From positions 1 through 49,260 of the forward strand of contig JBBQSD010000036.1 in NCBI GenBank assembly GCA_038214135.1: a stretch of DNA of 49,260 bases. The letters run 5' to 3'. Positions 1 through 7,959 of the stretch are shown here, piece after piece. How positions within the stretch are numbered: position 1 is the first letter of the stretch; each line of letters starts with the position of its first letter. A program made the translations under genes and the position numbers. The notes beneath the pieces were generated by a model. The model ran no database searches, had not been told where the DNA came from, and saw only the letters and a program-made list of their open reading frames with translations. The DNA is from JANLSE01 sp038214135 (GTDB lineage Bacteria > Chloroflexota > Chloroflexia > Chloroflexales > Roseiflexaceae).

Positions 1-1671
1 CTGATCGCCGTCTGGCGCAACCCCGACAGGCCGCTGGTCTTCAGCCGCTCCGGCGACGGCGGCGCGAGCTGGTCGGCGCCCGTGGCGGTCTCCGCGCAGG
101 CCGTCGCGAACGCCCCCGCCATCGCCGCCGGCGCCAACGGCATGATCGCAGTGGCCTACACCCAGGGGCTTGGCGACCACCTCCAGATCTTTGCGGGCAT
201 CTGGAACGGGCGCAGCTTCGACGTGCGCCAGATCTCGTCGGGCTGGGGCGATTTTGCCGACCCCGGCGTTGCCGTGCTCGCCGACGGGCGCGCGGTGGTG
301 AGCTACCGTGGCGTCGACGACAGCGGCAGCGCCTCGGGCGTCTTCTACGCAGAGCGGGCCGCCGACGGCAGCTGGCCCCGCGCGCGCCTGGTGGCAGGGA
401 AAGTGATCGGCCCGGTGAGCGTCGCCGCCGACGCGCAGGGCGGCATGAGCCTGTTCTGGATCGGTGCGGCCCAAGGGCGCAGCCAGGCCTGGTTTGCGCG
501 GCTACCCCTTGGCGGCGCGTGGTCGGCCCCCGCAGGCTCAGCCGTTGTGGGCGACGGCACAAGCTTCAACCTGCACGGCGCCGTGGCCACCGCAGCCGAC
601 GGCACGCTCTACGGCCACGCCGCCAGCGAGTATTTTGTGGGCAACACAACCTATGGCCGCGCCTACCGCTTCCTGGCGGCTGGCCCCGACGTGCGCGTGA
701 GCGCCGACCCGCTGCTTGATGGTGGCGCGGCCCAGACGCGCGCGAGCGCGCTGGCGCTCACGTTTCACAACCTGAGCGGCGAGCCCTCGCAGCTGCGCTG
801 GCGCTGGGACGCGCCGCCCACGGAGGCCGACGCTTGGCAGCCATTCGCCGTAGCGAGCAGCGTGCAGGCCCCGCCTGCTGGCGAGCGCTGCGTCGAGCAC
901 ACGCTCTACACGCTGGTGCGCAGCGGGGCGCTGCTCCAGACGCAGCCCGCCAGCGACACGATCACGCTGGACTACGCGGTGCAGGCGAGCCTCGCACCAC
1001 TTGGCGTGGAGAGCGCGCCCGGCTACACCAACGACCCGTCGGCGCTGCTTCAGGTAGACGCGAGCGCCGACTGTAGCGGGCTGACCCTGGCGCGCAGCCT
1101 GGCCGCCGCCGAGCCGAGCGCGGTGAGCGGCGCCAGCTTCACGCTCGCTGTGCCGGTTGAGCCGAGCGAGGGCAGCCACACGCTGGGCGCCGAGCTGACC
1201 GACGCTCTGGGCAACAGCCGCACCCTTACGACCACGGTCATCTACGACGACACGCCGCCCACGCTCGCACCTGGCGCAGCACTGGCGATCGCCGCCGACC
1301 CGCAGGCGACGGTGCTTCAGACCCTGCGGCTCGCCAAGGCCCGCTACGGCGACGCCGACGGGCTGCAACCCTGGGCGCTCGCCGTGGCCGTCGCCCGCGA
1401 CAGCAGCCGCGCAGACTTAGAGCAGGCGTGGCGGCTCTACCCGCTGGAGCCCGCCTCAGTTGCCCTCGCCAGCGACGGCAGCCTCACACTCAGCGCAAGG
1501 CTCAGCCTGGCCGACCTGCTGCCCCGCGCGCAGCTCACCCCCGGCGCCTACCACTACCAGGTGCGCGTCGTAGACCGCGCCGGCAATCTCAGCGCCACAG
1601 CGGCCACGGGCAGCATCACGCTCGAAGCAGTGACGTACCTGCGGCTGGCGCTCCCGATGCTGCGACGGTAG
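1..1671 (+). CDS. BNR/Asp-box-type, probably secreted protein, 5' end outside window
   Basis: The reading frame is open from base 1 and ends at the TAG at 1669-1671, so the start lies outside the window. The first visible residues contain an Asp-box-like element (SRSGDGGASWSAPV), the signature of sialidase/BNR beta-propeller blades, followed by further blade-like segments (for example FYAERAADGSWPRARLV). The rest looks like beta-sandwich modules, with Ig-like phrases such as GNSRTLTTTVIYDDTPPT and VVDRAGNLSATA. The protein ends in YLRLALPMLRR, similar to short hydrophobic-basic tails I associate with secreted Chloroflexota proteins; that link is my recollection and was not tested. A cell-surface or extracellular role is inferred because any signal peptide is outside the window. 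Base composition is clearly richer in GC than every downstream gene. The exact substrate or function cannot be told. Confidence 0.75.
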   Translation: MIAVWRNPDRPLVFSRSGDGGASWSAPVAVSAQAVANAPAIAAGANGMIAVAYTQGLGDHLQIFAGIWNGRSFDVRQISSGWGDFADPGVAVLADGRAVVSYRGVDDSGSASGVFYAERAADGSWPRARLVAGKVIGPVSVAADAQGGMSLFWIGAAQGRSQAWFARLPLGGAWSAPAGSAVVGDGTSFNLHGAVATAADGTLYGHAASEYFVGNTTYGRAYRFLAAGPDVRVSADPLLDGGAAQTRASALALTFHNLSGEPSQLRWRWDAPPTEADAWQPFAVASSVQAPPAGERCVEHTLYTLVRSGALLQTQPASDTITLDYAVQASLAPLGVESAPGYTNDPSALLQVDASADCSGLTLARSLAAAEPSAVSGASFTLAVPVEPSEGSHTLGAELTDALGNSRTLTTTVIYDDTPPTLAPGAALAIAADPQATVLQTLRLAKARYGDADGLQPWALAVAVARDSSRADLEQAWRLYPLEPASVALASDGSLTLSARLSLADLLPRAQLTPGAYHYQVRVVDRAGNLSATAATGSITLEAVTYLRLALPMLRR

Positions 1672-1680
1672 ACGGTGACA

Positions 1681-1944
<264 letters not shown>

Positions 1945-2020
1945 AAGCTGGAAAAGTAACTCATTCTGAATTCTGACTCCTGACTCCTGAATACTCAGTT
2001 CCAAAAAAGGAGCATAGGGC

Positions 2021-2836
2021 ATGGCCGTCGAATTCTCGCGTGATATCACATTTGGGCAGTATCTCGATCTGGGGTCGCCAATCCACCGGCTGGATCCACG
2101 TGCGAAAATCATCGCCACGGGCGCATTGATGGTTGTTGCGTTGGCCGCACGAACGTTTCTTGCCCTTGCGCCACTGCTGATCGCGCTGATTGCCATTCAA
2201 TTGATCTCGCGCATTCCGATTGGTTATACGCTGCGCGGGATGCGGCTGCTGTTTGGCACAATCAGTGTGCTGTTTGTCTTCCAGGTTCTGTTCTTTCCCG
2301 CGCCGCCGGATGCAATCTGGCAATGGGGGATTGTCTCGATTTCGTGGGCAGGCATTCTGCAGGGTGTTATTACCCTTGTGCGAATATTGTTGTTGTATTA
2401 CATTACCACAACGCTGATGTTTACCACATCGCTTGTTGATCTGGCCGATGGTGTTGAAGTCATGCTCGATCCACTCAAACGCATTGGCGTGCCTGTTAAT
2501 GAGCTGGTGATGACGATGATCATCGCGCTGAAATTTGTTCCGCTGCTTGTGGCAGAGTTGGAGCGATTGATCAAAGCCCAGGCGGCACGTGGCTCACGCT
2601 TCGATCAGGGTGGCCCTATCGAGCGTGGCCGTAAGCTTGGCACGCTGCTGGTGCCGCTGTTTGTTGGTGCCCTAGCACGAGCCGAAGTGCTCACGACTGC
2701 GATGAATGCTCGTTGTTATCAGGGTGGGCGCGGGCGTACCAAACGCCGGGTGCTGACATTGCGATCAATTGATCTGTTCGCTGGGGTGCTGGCGATTCTG
2801 GTTGCGCTGGTTAGCTGGGGGCTGGCGCAGTTTTGA
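2021..2836 (+). CDS. ecfT: ECF transporter T component (EcfT)
   Basis: This is the integral-membrane coupling subunit of an energy-coupling-factor importer, which links two ATPases to a substrate-binding S subunit for vitamin or metal uptake. The 271-residue protein has the usual EcfT/CbiQ length. It opens with the typical phrase SPIHRLDPRAKI, contains several hydrophobic helices (about residues 35-140 and 240-268), and carries the two cytoplasmic coupling-helix signatures: AARGSRFDQGG near residue 190 and AMNARCYQGGRGRT near residue 230. The second motif has Cys where Gly is usual (ARGY). The start is supported by AAGGAG at 2007-2012, eight bases upstream. No ecfA ATPase or S component lies next to it in this window, so it must work with partners encoded elsewhere or in the unseen flank. 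Substrate unknown. Confidence 0.9.
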   Translation: MAVEFSRDITFGQYLDLGSPIHRLDPRAKIIATGALMVVALAARTFLALAPLLIALIAIQLISRIPIGYTLRGMRLLFGTISVLFVFQVLFFPAPPDAIWQWGIVSISWAGILQGVITLVRILLLYYITTTLMFTTSLVDLADGVEVMLDPLKRIGVPVNELVMTMIIALKFVPLLVAELERLIKAQAARGSRFDQGGPIERGRKLGTLLVPLFVGALARAEVLTTAMNARCYQGGRGRTKRRVLTLRSIDLFAGVLAILVALVSWGLAQF

Positions 2837-2911
2837 AAGCCATCAGCTCTCAGCTATCAGCCGTCAGCTTTTTTCGCGCAGATGAAGATATGCGCTATCA
2901 CTGAAAAGCTA

Positions 2912-2941
2912 TTGACAGTAGAAGCATCTGAGGCTCAAAAT
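2912..2941 (+). promoter_or_regulatory. possible sigma-70 promoter of the 3058 hydrolase
   Basis: A perfect TTGACA at 2912-2917 is followed after 18 bases by CAAAAT at 2936-2941 (four of six matches to TATAAT). It lies 117 bases before the hydrolase start. The -10 is weak. Confidence 0.35.
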
Positions 2942-2971
2942 ATTGAGTCTGGACGACGAGTGCTAGAATTC

Positions 2972-3043
2972 ATCCGCAGATTACGCAGATTACGCAGATT
3001 ACGCAGATTAGCGAATGCTGAAAGCTGAAAGCTGAGAGCTAAA
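2972..3043. repeat. nonamer (ACGCAGATT) run followed by AGCTGAA heptamer run
   Basis: From about 2972, CCGCAGATT is followed by three ACGCAGATT copies; at about 3014-3043 a second tandem family built on GCTGAAA/GCTGAGA follows. The nonamer reappears at 25369-25460. The AGCTGAA family reappears at about 2838-2872 (inverted), 12322-12345 and 36434-36452. Both differ in sequence from the GGAGTCA family but share its short-period, intergenic character. Confidence 0.85.
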
Positions 3044-3057
3044 AGGGAAGCCAAATA

Positions 3058-3945
3058 ATGCAACCGCCCGACACATTCACCATCCCGGATCATCTGCGGC
3101 CATATGTTCGTGAGGTTATGGCTGGCGGTATTCGATTGCATTGTTATGATGCTGGTTCTGGTGATGTGACGCCGATCATCCTTCTTCATGGGCTTGGTGA
3201 TGAAGCCGATACATGGCGACATGTGTTTCTGCCATTAGCTAGGCATCGGCGGGTGATCGCCCTTGATCTGCCGGGATTTGGCCGCAGTGATCATCCGAAT
3301 GTTGCCTATACCCTGGCCTTCTTTGCGCGGACGGTCGCGCAATTGTTGGAGACTCTGGATATCCGTCGAGCCATTGTAATGGGTAGCTCAATGGGTGCGG
3401 CAACGGCCCAACGCCTGGCTCTGGCCCGCCCCGATCTTGTTGAACAACTGGTGCTTGTGGGTGGCTGTGTGCCCGCATCGTTTGGCATTCCGGTTGGCCC
3501 GATGTGGCTGTTCCTGACGCCAGGGCTGGGTGAATTGATCTATACAAACATTCGCCGCCAGGCAGATAGTGGCTATGCGACACTGCGGCCCTACTATCGC
3601 GATCTGGATGGGCTGGATGTTGCCGACCGCGATTTCCTGGCCGAACGGGTGCGCGCACGGGTGTGGAGCGATGGCCAGCGGCGGGCTTTTCTTTCGGCCC
3701 TGCGCTGGTTGGCAATCGAACGCGCCTTTCGCGCCAACACGCTACGCGAGCAGGTTATCCGACAAACCACCCCAACGCTATTGATCTGGGGCGATTCGGA
3801 TGCGATTGTTCCGCCAGCAGTGGCCCATGGCATGGCTGCATTGCTTCCCGATGCACAGGTTCTTCTGATTGCAGAGTGTGGGCATTTGCCGCAGCAGGAA
3901 CGGCCAGATGAGTTGATACGGTTGCTGAATGGAGCCCTCGCCTAG
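3058..3945 (+). CDS. alpha/beta-fold hydrolase
   Basis: A 295-residue alpha/beta hydrolase (Abhydrolase_1 type). The oxyanion HG motif lies at LLHGLG (42-47), a strand-turn at DLPGFGRSDHP (70-80), and the nucleophile elbow GSSMG places the catalytic Ser at residue 111. Asp248 (in GDSDAIVP) and His276 (in CGHLPQQERP) complete the triad. No signal peptide or membrane segment is visible, so it is probably cytoplasmic. The motif set fits esterases, C-C hydrolases and haloperoxidase-like enzymes equally well, so the substrate cannot be assigned. It is followed directly by a 28-bp palindrome and then by the GlcE-like gene on the same strand. The upstream AAGGGAAG at about 3043-3050 is a plausible ribosome-binding site. 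Confidence 0.88.
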   Translation: MQPPDTFTIPDHLRPYVREVMAGGIRLHCYDAGSGDVTPIILLHGLGDEADTWRHVFLPLARHRRVIALDLPGFGRSDHPNVAYTLAFFARTVAQLLETLDIRRAIVMGSSMGAATAQRLALARPDLVEQLVLVGGCVPASFGIPVGPMWLFLTPGLGELIYTNIRRQADSGYATLRPYYRDLDGLDVADRDFLAERVRARVWSDGQRRAFLSALRWLAIERAFRANTLREQVIRQTTPTLLIWGDSDAIVPPAVAHGMAALLPDAQVLLIAECGHLPQQERPDELIRLLNGALA

Positions 3946-3946
3946 G

Positions 3947-3974
3947 GTAAGGGCGGTTCGCGAACCGCCCTTAC
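3947..3974. repeat. perfect 28-bp palindrome after the hydrolase stop
   Basis: GTAAGGGCGGTTCG and its exact reverse complement abut each other one base after the TAG at 3943-3945. The core GGGCGGTTCGNGAACCGCCC is repeated at 43903-43922, 43950-43969 and 44095-44114, so this is a dispersed palindrome rather than a gene-specific site. It could act as a transcript-end hairpin, but no T-run follows. Confidence 0.92.
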
Positions 3975-3992
3975 AATTATGTCTCTAATGAA

Positions 3993-5189
3993 ATGGAACA
4001 TCCAATGCCGCTGATACCCGCCACTCCAGAAGAATTAAGTGCCATTCTTGTGAGCGCCTCTGCCGAACAGCGCCCAATAACACCATGGGGCGCTGGGCAG
4101 CATCAACACTTGGGTATGGCAGCCCATCCAAATTCGTTGGTTGTACAGACGACGGCGCTTAATCGTATTCTTGAATATGCGCCTGCCGATCTGACGGTGA
4201 CAGCCGAAGCTGGTGCGCGGCTTGCAGATATTCAGGCGGCACTACAACCCCATGGCCAATGGTTGCCCTGGAATCCTTCGGGCGGGGCACTTGCGACGAT
4301 TGGCGGGTTATTGGCGGCTGGCAGGAGCGGCCCATTGCGGCTTGGCTATGGCACGCCACGCGATTGGTTGCTTGGCGCTCGTGTCGCTCTTGGCGATGGG
4401 CGGCTTATCAAAAGCGGCGGCAGGGTTGTCAAAAACGTTGCCGGCTATGATTCACACAAACTGCATCTTGGCGCACTTGGCACATTGGGTATTATGCTGG
4501 CGATGACATTCAAAATTGCGCCATTGCCCGAATTCGATCAGACGGTGCTTGGCGTATATGCAGATGTTCCTGCTGCCCTGGCCGCAGTTGCTCGATTGCG
4601 TACACGACCGCTCGCTCCCATCAGCCTTGCAATTGTGACTGGCCCTGCTGTGAAAACATTCCAGGCAAATGCGGTTCCCAGCGATGTGCTGTTACTGGCG
4701 CGCTTTATGGGTATTCGTGCGGCTGTTGAGCGCCATGTGCATGTTGCCGAATCGGTGGGAGCCGCGCCTATCGAAGATGGCACCGAATGCTGGCATCGTA
4801 TTGCTGAATATGCAACACCGGTTGCGCCAGACGATCTGATATTGCGGATTGGCACGCGCCCTGCTGCGCTGGCCGCACTAATACAGGCGCTGCAGCGGCA
4901 TGAGCCAAATGGCGCATCGGCGCTTGCCGAACCTGGGGTTGGGCTGGCCTATGCTCGTTGGCCGCTGCGCAATGACATGAATGACATTGCAGCCCGCCTG
5001 ATGGCCCTCCGTATGGATCTGGTTGCATACGATGGCTATGTTGTTGTTGAAGCCGTACCTCCTGATCTTCACACAACCCTTGATTGTTGGGGGCCTGCCC
5101 CTGCAACGATTGCTCTGATGCGCTCGCTCAAGGCGCAGTGGGACCCGGCTGGCATTCTGAACCCAGGGCGCTATGTGGGGGGCATATAG
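3993..5189 (+). CDS. glcE: GlcE-like FAD-binding subunit (glycolate/2-hydroxyacid oxidase type)
   Basis: A 398-residue FAD-linked oxidoreductase of the PCMH/FAD_binding_4 superfamily, the fold of glycolate oxidase subunit GlcE. The FAD-binding region spans about residues 25-180 and includes PWGAGQ (31-36), the NPSGGALATIGGLLAAG stretch (94-110) and VKNVAGYDSHKL (146-157), which is highly characteristic of GlcE. GLRLGYG-like spacing and the ending QWDPAGILNPGRY are also typical of the family. GlcE normally works with GlcD (catalytic FAD subunit) and GlcF (Fe-S subunit), oxidising glycolate to glyoxylate. Neither partner is visible next to it here, so it is an orphan within this window. An in-frame ATG at 4005 is an alternative start; neither start has a clear ribosome-binding site. 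The paralogue D-lactate dehydrogenase family is a less likely alternative. Confidence 0.82.
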   Translation: MEHPMPLIPATPEELSAILVSASAEQRPITPWGAGQHQHLGMAAHPNSLVVQTTALNRILEYAPADLTVTAEAGARLADIQAALQPHGQWLPWNPSGGALATIGGLLAAGRSGPLRLGYGTPRDWLLGARVALGDGRLIKSGGRVVKNVAGYDSHKLHLGALGTLGIMLAMTFKIAPLPEFDQTVLGVYADVPAALAAVARLRTRPLAPISLAIVTGPAVKTFQANAVPSDVLLLARFMGIRAAVERHVHVAESVGAAPIEDGTECWHRIAEYATPVAPDDLILRIGTRPAALAALIQALQRHEPNGASALAEPGVGLAYARWPLRNDMNDIAARLMALRMDLVAYDGYVVVEAVPPDLHTTLDCWGPAPATIALMRSLKAQWDPAGILNPGRYVGGI

Positions 5190-5199
5190 CGCTCTAGTA

Positions 5200-5365
5200 T
5201 TCAGGATTCAGGAGTCAGAAGCCAGAATGGTGTATGATCAAGGTCGGTGGCATCATTTTTGGTTTCTATACATGCGAGCTGGTAGTATGGCTATCGCGTT
5301 CCAAAAATATATCCAACCCTGCCATATGCCACGATGCATTCTGACTTCTGACTCCTGAATACTCG
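5200..5365. repeat. heptamer runs in the 5190-5484 gap
   Basis: The gap holds TTCAGGAGTCAGAA-type sequence at about 5203-5226 and its inverted counterpart CTGACTTCTGACTCCTGAAT at about 5342-5361, i.e. inverted copies of the GGAGTCA family bracketing about 110 bases. No gene is apparent between them. Confidence 0.75.
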
Positions 5366-5422
5366 GTTCGACCAGATCGGCCAAAAGTCTGAGGGTAAAT
5401 CGCCCGATGGATGTGTAACGCA

Positions 5423-5431
5423 TGTTATACT
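5423..5431 (+). promoter_or_regulatory. extended -10 promoter of the 5485 esterase
   Basis: TG-T-TATACT at 5423-5431 fits an extended -10 (TGnTATAAT) element 54 bases before the start codon. No convincing -35 box lies upstream. Confidence 0.45.
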
Positions 5432-5484
5432 CCGGTTAAGTCGGCCAACTGCTGCGCTGCTGTTGCGGCCTACCGGGACTGCGT

Positions 5485-6150
5485 ATGACAGATCAAGAAC
5501 TGCCGCTCTATCATCTCACTGAGCGGCCAGCTAGTACAACACCACATCCGCCCCTTATCATTCTGCTGCATGGCTATGGCAGCAATGAGCAGGATCTCTT
5601 CGATCTGGCACCGTTTTTCGGCGGCGATCTGCTGGCTCTGAGCCTGCGCGCACCCCTGGTGCTTGAGCCGGGCGCGTTTGCGTGGTTTGAGATTGGCTTC
5701 ACCCGTGATGGCATTGCTGTTGATACGCGCCAGGCCGAGCGCAGCTGTGCCATGCTGATCGATTTTATTGAACGGGCGATTGTTGCCTATGCTGCTGATC
5801 CAGCGCGGGTGGTGCTAATTGGCTTCAGCCAGGGCGCAACCATGGCGGCCTTGGTTGGGTTGGCCCGACCAGATCTGGTGCGTGGCACGGCCATTCTGAG
5901 TGGCATTGTGCCAACCACCATCCTAAGTACCGCGCCAGAACCCTCCAGCTTGGAGGGTCGCTCATTCTTTGTGGCCCATGGCATACAGGATGCCGTAGTT
6001 GCGATTGCGCATGGCCGCGCCACCAATGCGCTGCTTACCAGCATGCCAATTGCGCTCACCTACCAGGAATACCCTATTGACCATACGATTGGCCAGGAAG
6101 AACTGCGCGATCTGATTGCGTGGTTGGGTGGTGTTCTTCGCACAGCATAG
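5485..6150 (+). CDS. phospholipase/carboxylesterase family hydrolase
   Basis: A 221-residue cytoplasmic alpha/beta hydrolase of the Abhydrolase_2 (acyl-protein thioesterase/carboxylesterase, YpfH-like) family. The HG oxyanion motif is at LLHGYGSNEQDLFDLA (28-43), the nucleophile elbow GFSQG puts the catalytic Ser at residue 115, Asp169 lies in AHGIQDAVV, and His200 in YPIDHTIG. The length of about 220 residues is normal. Members hydrolyse short-chain esters or lysophospholipids; the natural substrate is not predictable. The following ABC exporter begins 33 bases downstream on the same strand, so the genes may be co-transcribed. Confidence 0.88.
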   Translation: MTDQELPLYHLTERPASTTPHPPLIILLHGYGSNEQDLFDLAPFFGGDLLALSLRAPLVLEPGAFAWFEIGFTRDGIAVDTRQAERSCAMLIDFIERAIVAYAADPARVVLIGFSQGATMAALVGLARPDLVRGTAILSGIVPTTILSTAPEPSSLEGRSFFVAHGIQDAVVAIAHGRATNALLTSMPIALTYQEYPIDHTIGQEELRDLIAWLGGVLRTA

Positions 6151-6183
6151 CGGCTTGTGCGTATTTGTGTTGAGGGAATAACG

Positions 6184-7956
6184 ATGTTCCAGCACACCGG
6201 TTTGCGCTTCCTATTGCCCTACATGCGGCCCTACCGCCGCCACCTGATTATCGGCACGATCTATGCGATCATTGGGGCGGGAGCCAGCGCCTATAGCCCA
6301 ACGCTGCTCGGCCAGGCGATTGATGCCATATTAAAGGGCATTAATTTCCAGGTGCTTGCGTTGTATTCGGTAGGCCTGATCGCCTTGGCAATTACGGTAT
6401 CGATTTTTCGCTTCCTCTTGCGTATGCTGACTGGTGAGATCGCGGCGGGAATTAGCTATCGCATGGGCCAGGATCTGTTTGATCGCATTCTGCTGTTCGA
6501 TCAGAAAACCATTCAGGAATACGGAACCGGCGAATTGCTCTCGCGGGCGGCCAATGATTTTATCTATATCTGGCGGTTTTATAGCGCTGGCTTTCAGATG
6601 TCGATCAATGCGCTGTTTCTGCTGGCCATCGGTTGTACGCTGATGGCGCTCACCAGCCCATTGTTGGCCATCGTTGTTGTGGTGATGTTGACGATCAGCA
6701 TTGCTGCACAGGTGTGGTTTGGGCGGGTGCTCGAAGGCTCGTTCGAGAAAGTGCAACAGTCGATCGCCTATATGTCCGCCTATGCCCAGGAACACCTGAG
6801 TGCCGCACGTATGTTGGCCGCGTATGCCCAGGAAGGCCAGGTTGTCACACGGTTCCAGCAGACAAATGACGACTATGCGCGGCGCAATCTTGATTTTGTG
6901 TTGCGTTCGAGTGCCATCTCGCCATTGCCCAGTTTGGTGGTGCGCCTGGCTGCGACGCTTGTTCTGGCGATTGGTGGCACCCTGATCATCAATGGCGGGC
7001 TGACGCTTGGCCAGTATGTTCAGTTTATCGTCTATCTTGGCTTGTTGAGCAATGCGGCCAATTCACTGAGCCAGGCCTATGAGCGCTTGCAGCAGGGTAG
7101 TGCGGCGGCTGGCCGAATTGGTACAGTGTTACGGCGGCGGTCGCAGATCGTTGATGCACCAGATGCGATTGAGTTCCCGGTGGTTGGCGATCTTCGTTTT
7201 GAAAACGTTGGCGTGCGCATGTCTGGCGCTGGGCGCTGGGCATTGCGTGGGATTGATCTTGAGGTGCCAGCTGGCAGCACGCTCGGCGTCGTTGGCGCGA
7301 CGGGATCGGGTAAAAGCACGCTGCTGAGTCTGCTTGGCCGACTTCGCGATCCCGATGAAGGCCGCGTTTTTCTCGATGGGATCGATCTGCGCTCGATCAA
7401 GCTGGATGCACTGCGGCGGGCGATTGTTTCCGTTCCGCAGGAGACGCTGCTGTTCAGCATGGCCATGCGCGATAATATCGCGCTGGGGCTTCCGGAATTG
7501 GCCGATGAACGCATTCAGGTTGCGGCTCGTTCGGCCAGGTTACATAATGATCTTGCGATGCTGCCACAGGGCTTGGCGACGATGGTTGGCGAACGTGGTA
7601 CGACGCTTTCGGGTGGCCAGAAACAGCGGACGGCAATTGCGCGGGCCTTGGTGCGTGAGCCGCATGTCCTGTTGCTGGATGATTCACTGGCCAGTGTGGA
7701 TACCCAGACTGCTTCTGAGATTCTGGGCGAATTACGCACGGCGCGCTCCCAGCGTACATGCCTGATTGTAAGCCAGCGCATTGGTTCAGTTCGCGATGCC
7801 GATCAGATCATTGTGCTGGAGGATGGGCAGATCGTCGAGCGTGGTACTCACCAGGAGCTGTTTACACTCGATGGTCGCTATGCGGCGATGTATCGCCGTG
7901 AATTACGACAGGCAGAGGAAGAAGTACCAAGTGACAGCACCTGGTCTAAAGGATAA
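6184..7956 (+). CDS. heterodimeric ABC exporter, degenerate-site subunit
   Basis: A fused permease-ATPase (590 residues): six hydrophobic helices in about the first 310 residues, then an ABC ATPase. Walker A is GATGSGKST (near residue 371) and the signature motif LSGGQ is intact (TLSGGQKQR). The Walker B run is LLLDDSLASVD, with Asp where the catalytic Glu should be, and the switch region reads SQR instead of SHR. The site formed by this subunit's Walker motifs is therefore non-hydrolytic, as in TM287 or BmrC. The frame is open from a GTG at 6157, but GAGGGA at 6172-6177 sits seven bases before ATG 6184, which is the better start. The partner gene follows after three bases. Together they should form one exporter for drugs, lipids or peptides; the substrate is unknown. 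Confidence 0.92.
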   Translation: MFQHTGLRFLLPYMRPYRRHLIIGTIYAIIGAGASAYSPTLLGQAIDAILKGINFQVLALYSVGLIALAITVSIFRFLLRMLTGEIAAGISYRMGQDLFDRILLFDQKTIQEYGTGELLSRAANDFIYIWRFYSAGFQMSINALFLLAIGCTLMALTSPLLAIVVVVMLTISIAAQVWFGRVLEGSFEKVQQSIAYMSAYAQEHLSAARMLAAYAQEGQVVTRFQQTNDDYARRNLDFVLRSSAISPLPSLVVRLAATLVLAIGGTLIINGGLTLGQYVQFIVYLGLLSNAANSLSQAYERLQQGSAAAGRIGTVLRRRSQIVDAPDAIEFPVVGDLRFENVGVRMSGAGRWALRGIDLEVPAGSTLGVVGATGSGKSTLLSLLGRLRDPDEGRVFLDGIDLRSIKLDALRRAIVSVPQETLLFSMAMRDNIALGLPELADERIQVAARSARLHNDLAMLPQGLATMVGERGTTLSGGQKQRTAIARALVREPHVLLLDDSLASVDTQTASEILGELRTARSQRTCLIVSQRIGSVRDADQIIVLEDGQIVERGTHQELFTLDGRYAAMYRRELRQAEEEVPSDSTWSKG

Positions 7957-7959
7957 ACA

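Noticed and set aside
538..1368. 276-residue minus-strand ORF
   Set aside because: Antisense shadow in a high-GC gene; composition is Arg/Ala/Gly-rich without a domain.
5173..5358. 61-residue ORF after the GlcE-like gene
   Set aside because: Lies across heptamer repeats, starts inside the upstream gene and has no ribosome-binding site.
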